The position numbers and the translations under genes were made by a program. The notes beneath the pieces were generated by a model that was not told the origin of the DNA, did no database searches, and saw only the letters and a program-made list of their open reading frames with translations. From the NCBI GenBank assembly GCA_932521025.1, contig OW051472.1:5270001-5334000 (forward strand): a stretch of 64,000 bases of DNA, in the 5' to 3' direction. Positions 56,655 to 64,000 of this stretch are shown here, one piece after another; within the stretch, counting starts at the first letter, position 1; every line of letters starts with the position of its first letter. Origin of the DNA: Oscheius onirici (Eukaryota > Nematoda > Chromadorea > Rhabditida > Rhabditidae).

Positions 56655-59600
56655 TTATAAACACTTGCTTTTGACCTTACAAGACAATCTCCGAACTTTG
56701 GCATACATTTCTCTTGCTTTGCCTTCTTTGAACATGAACTGACGAGCCTTCTTGTCGTACAGTGCTCGTTCCTTCAACATCTGAACTTGTTTTGTTGTCG
56801 TTCGGAAAATAGTTTCTTACCTGGAAGTACAGCAGTTTATGTCCCATTGATGGCTGTATCAAAGGCAGTTTTGTAGATGGAGGAAGTTTTCTGGCTGCTT
56901 CAGTTCGCTCAATCTTTGAGAGGGAAATGAAGCCGCGACCGAGAAGCTGGTCACAAAATCTGTCACTGTCCAGTAGGGAGAGACGGAGAGTGGCTCCGTT
57001 GGTGAAGAACATTTGCTCCGGGATTAAACTGAAAGTGTTTAATCGTTACAGGTGGAAAATGGTTTGGTTCGGGAGAGTAACTAAAATTTAGGGTTCCTCT
57101 CAAGTCTAAAATTGACGGAGGGGCAAAGTATCGTCGGTTAATTGCAAATGAGACAGTAAAGAAACACATGGCCCCTTCCAAAAAATGTTTATTTCTTATT
57201 TGACGACTACGGCTATTCCGCCTTGTCCGAATTATCATGTGTCGATTTATCACTATGTTTTTCTTCTTCCTTCACCGGCTTCACCTCGGCCGGCATTTCC
57301 TTCTCATGAATCGGTTCGGCAGTCTCGAGGACAGCATTTTCCATAACTGCCGCATCGTCCGGTTTATTCTCCTTCCTCTTGTACGTTCTCCTCTTTCCCC
57401 TCTCGGATCTCAACTGCTCCAGGCCTTCCAGCCGCCTACTGTACATCTTCCACAGCTCGCGATCCTTCATCCTCGTTTCCTCGATCGTCTTGTAGTGTTC
57501 TACTATCAGCTGACGGACCTTGTCGTGAAGTTGTTTTTCCTGTGCAGTTTCCTCGGCTGCCATTGTTTGAGTTTTGTATATTTACGTCGCTCTATTTATA
57601 GGCACCTTACAATTACATTTAAATAGAACGTCAACAAAATTTAGCTTCTTTCCTCAAAAACCTGCACTATAAACACCTCTTTTTAGTGTGAAGAGTGCCA
57701 GTTTACAGCCTAACTATGTTTCAGCAAAATCAAAGCTCTTGATCTGCTCTATAACGTTACAGAACGTCGGAAAACTCAAAAATTCCATCTTCATTCCGGA
57801 AAACGCTATTTTGGATGGAGTATGTCGAGACGCTTTTTTTCTTTGCTTATCTGGAACAGTTTAGAACTTTTGTACTGTTCTAAGTTAGCGGAAAACTAAA
57901 AACTAATTGCTCTAACGCGTACAAAACAAGTTAAAACAGAAGCAATTTGTAATCCAGACTCTGGACTCATAGATCGCGTCTGCCGTGGCCAGAGGAAGTA
58001 GCTGCAATGGATCGTGCTGGAGATCGCCGTCTCTGTGGTCAGTGTCACTCTTCGATTGGAGATGAGGCCGTTATCGCTCTGAACCGTCTCTGGCATCCCG
58101 ACCACTTCACCTGTACCCACTGCAAGAGACCCATCAAGCAGACCTTCCAGGTATTTCTACCACCTTTCAATTTTCACTCAATTCTCTCTTCTAGTCAGCC
58201 GACAACCATGCCTACTGCGTCCAGTGCTTTGCCAACAAGTACAACCCGAAGTGTGCCGGCTGTCTGGAGACGCTCGTCGACACCTGTCTTCTGGCTTTGG
58301 ATCGTCATTGGCATCCGCGCTGCTTCACCTGCACCTCGTGCAATCGTCCTCTGCCCAACGGAGAGTATTATCTGGTGGACGACAAGCCGTACGATTTGGA
58401 CTGTCATTGGGCCAAGAGACTGGAGAAGAGAGAACATATGTCCCCACGTCATTAGGAGAAGAAGACGCACATTTTTGTAGTGGCCAATAAATGTAGTTTT
58501 GTGCCTACCCCAGTGTTCTTTGATCATCTTTTGAATTATCTACAGCGAACAACTACTAAGCTTCAAAGCATCTGAAAAAGAAACTCCTGAGGAGAAGATG
58601 CCAATAGTATTTGTCGACCTGGACTCCGAGCAACTTTACGGCCTTGGAGAGACCACAACTCATGGTAGAACACAGATGCAAAAGCCCGTTTCCGTAATAT
58701 GTTCGCCATTTTTGGAGACTGGCTCTACTGTATTTCTTTGGTAACTTGTTGTGTGATGCTCACAGGTGGAGTGGCTACCACAACTCGTTATTGTTTCTAA
58801 CTGTGAACCTAACACATGAACTCACAACTGGAAGGTCTGATTCCAGACTGGTTTGCCCGTCTGTGGTAGAACTTTTGTCTTCTGGGCTGGAAAACAAGTC
58901 TCCGGAAAGAGAATCTGTGGAACAAGTTCGAGTTTGACATAGGGATCGAGTCGGTCACAGAGTGGATTCAAGGAGGCGAAGAGAGAAGCTTCCAGTACTA
59001 AAAGTGATTTTGTGTCGCAGTTGATTACGACTACCTACCGTTGACGACTAAAAGAATATAATTTCCGTTTGCCGGAACACATCCAAGTTGGACACTGATT
59101 TGAGGACAGTCTGTGGCATGTTCCGCCAACTCGGCTAGTTTTCCAAAATAGGCTAGCAGAAGATCTTCGGTCGAGAAGCTTCTAAAAGTCGGTCTATTGA
59201 AATGAATGGAGACGAAACCTCAAATGCAGCGTGTGAGAGAGTTTCGACTTCACTGGATCCACGTCTAACATGTCCATTACAGCCTTGACTGTCACGTAGA
59301 CTGCTCCATAATAGTCGTGATGTTGGTGCTTCTTCAGATGCTTCAGAACTTCCAGTTCCAGGACATCGAAAAGTTTGTGGCACAGCTGCTTCCAGGCTCT
59401 GAATCAACTTTTGTTCAGGAAAATAACCTGTAGTGCTATATCGTCTGTTCTGAAAGTAGAGGACAATGCAGATTGATGAAATTCGAATACTCTGTCAAAG
59501 ATTCGCTTGAAATTCAGCTGCGTATCCTTGGTTGAGTATAAGATTTCGGAACGAACCTTGGCATGAATAGCGGTCGTAGTTCGTAAAGAAGCTGATCCAC

Positions 59601-62600
59601 GGCTTCAAGAGTCTCATGTACACGATCATGTGGAGTAAGATCTCTCATATAGGACATCTAAAAAGACCATTCTGAGAGCAAGAATGCCTTACTATTGTCT
59701 TGGTGTATTCCGCCGATGTAAGACACATTGCCTGGGCTATTTTGGAGACGTCCTCTTCACGGAGCTGGAGATAAAGACCGAGAAGACTGGCCACCATGTC
59801 GTCACATCTCTGCTTCGTGCTTTTAACTATAGCACCAGCTCCTTTGATTATTTTAGCCTGCTCGTTCTCGTTCAGACTCTTTTTCTGTCTCTCCCAATCC
59901 ACAAACTTTTCGTATCTCTCTTCCAAGTAATCAAAGGACTGCTCCACTCCATTTATGGCTCGGACCACTCTTCCAGTGTCTTTTCGAGCCTCGATGGCTA
60001 ATTTCTTGCCGTATTCGCATGTGTTCTCACTGAGGATCTGAAGAAAATGTTTGGCAGTTTTCAATCGAAATGGGTAAGGATCTTGTCGCGAATTATTCTC
60101 AATTTTAGTGACGAGGCCATGTGAAATGAATCATGAGAGAGCGAGAGCCTCGCAAACAAGACTTACATGAACTAGAGCCACAGTTCCCATCATAACGTTT
60201 TCGGCCTTTGAAAGTGCCAGTTGTAGATAATCGTCCGAGAGTCCCTTCTGTATACAGAGAAACGAGTAGAGGGCTTTCGGAACGGGTCTTCGCTGCTCCT
60301 CGTCCAGAACATCTTCCCCAATCGACACTGTTCGTTTGATCATTTTACTACTGACTTGACGCCACGAAAACGTCCAATAGACTGGAATTCCTTGGAACCA
60401 GTCCTGTAATATCTTAACTAGATTAAGATGAAAAAGCACCTCAAAGTTATGAAGGCGAAGATGTTTGACTCTGTGCTGTTGTGAGAAGACTGACATTTCA
60501 GACAGCGTTTCGTAAAATCTCATGGTACACTTGGAAAAGAGTTCAAGCTCGTCCGGACAGCGGGAATCGATAGATGAAAGACGACTGGATAAGTAGTCTC
60601 TACACGACTCTTCCAGCTGAAATAAATTATGTAAAATCTACAAAGCCTAAGCAAGAAATTATGTACGCGCATTTTTCGGGTTGAAGACTGCACTTTCGAG
60701 GTTTGTTTTGTACTGCAAAGTTGTAGACTTGATCTGCTCTACAACATTAGAGAAAATTAAAAATTTAAAATGCTTCGCACATCTTGAAACGTACGCAAAT
60801 AATTACTTATTGAAGGTGAGATTCGTTTCTACCTGTTACAGTGAACAACGAACCTTTTCGTCAATGGCACTAAATGTGATGTGCAAGTAGTTGATGTTAA
60901 ATTGGTGGAAAAAGAGAACGGCACTCTGAAACTCCTTCTGTACTTGCTCCCACATTGCCTGGATCATTAGACAAGTCTCCTGAATATGTAGTTTTCTAGA
61001 AGATTCATACTCAAACCTTGATGTCTTTCGTGTTTGGCCTGAACTTCTCCATGACCCATAGTCCGGCACTTTTGTGGACCATCTTGGCCAGATGCCTCGA
61101 CAACTCGACGGAAGGATCCGCGCTGCCGTTGTTGTCCCAGAGCGAGAGCACGCAAATGTCGATTATTGTTCTGAATTCCTCATTTTCCCGAAAGAAGTTA
61201 ATATACTTAAGGGCTAGGTTGAGTTTTTTGAGCTTATGATGGCCTTCTGGTGGGAAAAAGATGATGTCGTCGAATTGGCGAAGAATGTCTTCCATTTCGC
61301 CACCAACACACTGCGACAGATGGGCGAGGGCATCTATCTATATTTTTGCATTAGAAACAATTCACTACAACAATTTTAGGATAACCGCGTATTGTTTCGA
61401 CCGGAATTCCTGCAGCCATTGCTTGGGTCGAGGACTTTATGAAAAAATTCTACATAAAGTCGGGGGTGGACTTTATGTATAAATGGTTTTTCTCTCCTCG
61501 ACCCCATTGCTTTGACTTATTTGATGGGTTACTGTAATTTAGCGCTCATCCTAAACTGTACAGGACAGCCTGCTCAGAAAATGCCCCGTATATCTGGAGT
61601 GTAATTCCTATTCATTCTAATGACCCTCTTGTCGTACTGTAAGTCACCCTTCACGATCATAGAATTAAATTTAGAACCTATGTCCTTCTGACATTTCCTT
61701 TTATTTCGTTCTGTTCTATTTGGTTCTCCCAACTGTGAGAAGCTAGCTATTATTTTTGAAGCGATGCTTGAACTTTTGAAAGCGCGACTGTCAATTCTAC
61801 AACTCCATTCATTAGGCAGACCAATATAAAATGTCTCCTCCTTTTCTCCTTCTTTTGATCTTTTCAGCCGCAGCTGCTTTACCTTATCGCCACAATATCA
61901 AAGAGCACTGCGGACCCAGAGACATTCCCAGCTCTCACAGTCGGAGAATCGCTGAACAACTTGCTAGGGTAAGTATTGCAAATTAATTTTTTTTATACCG
62001 TTCAGGAATTTCTTCCATCTGCCGAATACGTCTACAATGAGATCAGTGGTGGCAGATCAAAACTGTCTAGAGAGGGAATTCGTCAATGGATGAACATTGG
62101 AAGCGCGGTCCGGGAGCTCTCTGAAGCCGAAAGAATAGCCCACTTTGCAGCGATTACGGCAGAGATGATGGAAAGTACAGTTGATGTAAGTTTGGCTCCT
62201 TTCAATAAAATAAACTAATACTTTGAGCACGTCACGAAATTCACCGCTTCCTACGAAGTCCACAGGATTGAACGCTGGGCAAAAGATCTCTTGTTAATCG
62301 GACTCAATGCAAGACATCTCATTCCCAAACTAATGGATCTACCGTTTGAAAATGGCTCGAGATGGATAGAGTCGTCCTCTCGGAGATTCGACATTATTCT
62401 GGACGCTATCTTGATAGAACTCTGTCCTCTTGAAGTGTGAATAGGTTGTTCTAGGCTACAAATAAAGCGACTCTCTATTGCTTGCTGGTTAAACTACTTG
62501 AACCAACCAAAGACACCTGAAAGACACGACTTCTTCCGGAGAAGATGCCCAACTGTACAGTTTGTAGGCAGTTTGTGTAAAGCGAATAGACAACTAGGAT

Positions 62601-63725
62601 ACATTGTCGTTGGATAAGCTAGAGTCTAGTTCTGCCTGAAAAACAGTCGTTAGTCAAGAGTCACGTTCTCTCCGGATTGATTGTCGCACAAATCGTGAAC
62701 CTCATCTGGGAGCTAACTGTTCTCTTCGTCTGTCTCCTTGGACTGTTAGAAGTGTAATTTCTTCCTCCTCGGAGGAAGAACAAGACGACAAGGAAAAGAG
62801 CCAAGAAGTTCATTCATTGAGCATTCTCGAAGAGTTTTGTCTGTTGGCCGACAAGAGTCTTCTCCGAAGAGTACGAACAAAACTCCAAAATCTGTCTCGA
62901 AGGATCAAAGATTCTACCAAAGAACGCACAAAAACCAACCAGTAGAGGATGTTGAGCATCATGTTGCTGTAGCTGAATCTGTCCGACAAGTCTCGTAATG
63001 GCTGCGTCGTCCACATTTCGAAGAGTCGGATCCCAGACCAGGAAGACGCATAGTTGACTGGAAATGCTTTAACTCATTAAATGCAATCTTACGCTATTTT
63101 GGTGATGACTGGAGGTATTTGGTGATAATTCATCACAGATTGTAAGAGTGAAAACGAATGGTCGTCCAATTCGCCGTCGTAGTCTCCAATCTGTCTTTTT
63201 CCGCCTTCCACCTCGTGAAGAACTCGAATCAAATGCATCAAAGTGTCAAAAGAGGGAGTAGGAACGAGGTGGTCTCGTGTTTCGAACTGAACTGGAGGTA
63301 AAAACTAACAGAAAACTTCTCTTACAACTATTCTGATTTCTGCCGTGTAGCAATGTCCTTTGCTACAAACACATTTTTTCTCCACAGTGTTCATAGGCAG
63401 TGTATTTAGCTGAATACACTCTCCTTCCTTTTTGTCCAATGACATTACCCTAATTTCGATTATCGAATGAAAAAGGAGGAGAGTTACCGTTTGAAGAAGG
63501 AAGGAGATCGAACGACGGCTTTCCTGTTCTCGCCATTGAAACGGGCAAGAGCAAACTTTAAACGAAAGTTTCTGTGATATCCCAACTCACTGGAAAATTA
63601 ACATAAAGTTGTTTCTTCGAGTGGTTTTCTGCTTTTTCTCTGCTCGATTTCCTGATGTCTAGCTACCTTTACTCATAATCAGCCACGCAGGTTTTAGAAA
63701 AGTTGCTCGCAGAAGAAAATCGTTG
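56655..63725 (-). CDS. Munc13/BAIAP3-like exocytosis protein (5' end not reached)
   Basis: About 7 kb of exons on one strand. At 63.0-63.7 kb: a C2-like segment (ELGYHRNFRLKFALARFNGE; YTAEIRIVFETRD), then GDYDGELDDHSFSLLQSVMN, matching the W-DGELS linker of Munc13-4/BAIAP3. At 59.2-61.4 kb: alpha-helical MUN-like exons (LALKYINFFRENEEFRTIID; AMWEQVQKEFQSAVLFFHQF; GTVALVH; LEAVDQLLYELRPLF). At 58825-58997, 56821-57028 and 56655-56780: a C-terminal C2 domain (DRLDPYVKLELVPQ; KTKVLPQTGKPVWNQTFQFL; ATLRLSLLDSDRFCDQLLGR) with calcium-site Asp pattern, spliced across a 1,796-nt intron. Known role of the family: priming of dense-core or secretory vesicles. One junction near 59400-59560 does not keep frame as I read it. 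Three other genes lie in its introns. Confidence 0.72.
57213..57563 (-). CDS. 116-aa charged coiled-coil protein nested in a Munc13-like intron
   Basis: A single-exon frame with a clean ATG and stop. The N-terminal two thirds are helical with heptad-like spacing (LHDKVRQLIVEHYKTIEETR; LWKMYSRRLEGLEQLRSERG), then a basic patch (KRRTYKRKENK) and an acidic Glu/Lys-rich tail. No signal peptide. I do not recognise it. It is on the same strand as the host intron (57029-58824), so it needs its own promoter or alternative processing. Confidence 0.55.
   Translation of the reverse strand: MAAEETAQEKQLHDKVRQLIVEHYKTIEETRMKDRELWKMYSRRLEGLEQLRSERGKRRTYKRKENKPDDAAVMENAVLETAEPIHEKEMPAEVKPVKEEEKHSDKSTHDNSDKAE
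57720..57800. repeat. Intronic palindromic repeat copy (Munc13-like gene)
   Basis: Contains CTTGATCTGCTCTATAACGT, then TACAGAACGTCGGAAAACTC. It is a more diverged copy. Confidence 0.5.
58007..58455 (+). CDS. Two-LIM-domain protein nested antisense in a Munc13-like intron
   Basis: 134 aa in two exons, 58007-58150 and 58195-58455. LIM1: CGQCHSSIGDEAVIALNRLW, then HPDHFTC, CKRPIK, CVQCFANKYNPKC. LIM2: CAGCLETLVDTCLLALDRHW, then HPRCFTC, CNRPLPNGEYYLVDDKPYDL and a final CHWAKR. All zinc ligands of both fingers are present, and the spacing is paxillin/PINCH/LIM-only like. Role by family: protein-binding adaptor in adhesion or cytoskeleton; the exact orthologue is unclear. AATAAA is at 58486-58491. 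It is entirely inside the intron 57029-58824 of the opposite-strand gene. Confidence 0.92.
60705..60775. repeat. Intronic palindromic repeat copy (Munc13-like gene)
   Basis: Contains GTACTGCAAAGTTGTAGACT, then TGATCTGCTCTACAACATTA. It shares TTGATCTGCTCTA with the copy at 57740. Confidence 0.6.
61831..62440 (+). CDS. Small secreted protein nested antisense in a Munc13-like intron
   Basis: 176 aa in three exons: 61831-61968, 62006-62185, 62228-62440. A signal peptide (MSPPFLLLLIFSAAAALPYR) leads to a helical, polar mature protein with few cysteines (one near the N-terminus, HCGPRD, one near the C-terminus, ELCPLEV). Helices: SHSRRIAEQLAREFLPSAEY, REGIRQWMNIGSAVRELSEA, ERIAHFAAITAEMMESTV, HRIERWAKDLLLIGLNARHL. 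No family recognised; the layout resembles small helical secreted nematode proteins. AATAAA lies at 62461-62466. The third acceptor (CTTTGAG) is weaker than usual. Confidence 0.75.
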
Positions 63726-64000
63726 CTAGATTCCTCAATGAAGATCGCATATCTCAAAGTCCTAAACTACCCCAGAAGTTTCCAACGAGGGACAAAATAC
63801 CAAGAACGACATCGACGCTCACTAATTTCTTCTGATATTTGTAACAACAAGGTTTGCAACGTCCTTTCAGGACTAAAAGTGGATATTCCTCCCTCTTTTG
63901 CGACAATCTCACTGTTCTTAGGTTCATTCCGTCCCATTTCTATTCCCTTCTTTGAAAGTTAGCACAGCAGATCTACACTGACTTCGGCAATGTTTCCCTA

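Noticed and set aside
57896-58527. Minus-strand frames opposite the LIM gene
   Set aside because: Both LIM domains are complete on the plus strand with all zinc ligands; the antisense frames are shadows.

Overview
The window looks like a stretch of nematode nuclear genome. Genes are densely packed and most have several exons. Introns are short (about 31-60 nt) and end in a strong TTTCAG or TTTTAG acceptor. Poly(A) signals are AATAAA. Two groups of same-strand genes are spaced like nematode operons. The families present include a degenerin-type DEG/ENaC channel, ShKT-domain secreted proteins, a COMT cluster and a TLCD/FLD-1 protein. I cannot name the species. Where I give exon lists, I traced splice sites by eye, and the summed exons are divisible by three in every gene for which I state a protein length.

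Left third (1-21.3 kb). Two secreted mucin-like genes lie head to tail on the plus strand. The first (1-8012, running off the left edge) has about 92 copies of a 57-bp Thr/Ser/Pro repeat followed by 11 ShKT domains. The second (10208-13392) has a signal peptide, small Cys-rich modules, a Thr-rich stretch and seven ShKT domains. Four caffeoyl-CoA/catechol O-methyltransferase-like genes follow (two minus, two plus). Several terminal-inverted-repeat (TIR) elements lie between and inside these genes.

Middle (21.3-43.9 kb). On the minus strand, RPN2, mitochondrial ribosomal protein L28 and an ACSF3-like acyl-CoA synthetase are closely spaced and may be co-transcribed. An old RTE-type LINE (28.2-33.1 kb) is broken by three nested insertions. 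Two of them leave identifiable target sites, and the third carries an intact-looking four-exon gene of unknown function. Next come an intronless REEP/YOP1-like gene, a degenerin-like channel gene (35.1-39.35 kb) and a repeat-rich, gene-poor stretch (39.4-43.9 kb) containing a long palindrome.

Right third (43.9-64 kb). A CtIP/Sae2/COM-1 homologue lies 133 bp upstream of prefoldin-6. It diverges from thymidylate synthase across a short shared promoter with an E2F-like motif. Then come a TLCD1/2 (FLD-1)-type membrane protein, a tiny one-pass membrane protein, an LDL-receptor-family protein (four LDLRa, EGF, YWTD propeller, transmembrane segment, FxNPxH tail), a LINE fragment and a secreted TSP1/Kunitz-like protein. 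A large Munc13/BAIAP3-like gene (56.7-63.7 kb) carries three other genes inside its introns: a two-LIM protein, a small coiled-coil protein and a small secreted protein.

The observations most worth following up are the nested genes in the Munc13-like locus, the four-exon gene inside a LINE, a long-inverted-repeat element with tRNA-like A and B boxes in both arms, a Swp1-sized RPN2, three GC-AG introns in two housekeeping genes, and a short palindromic repeat that recurs in introns.
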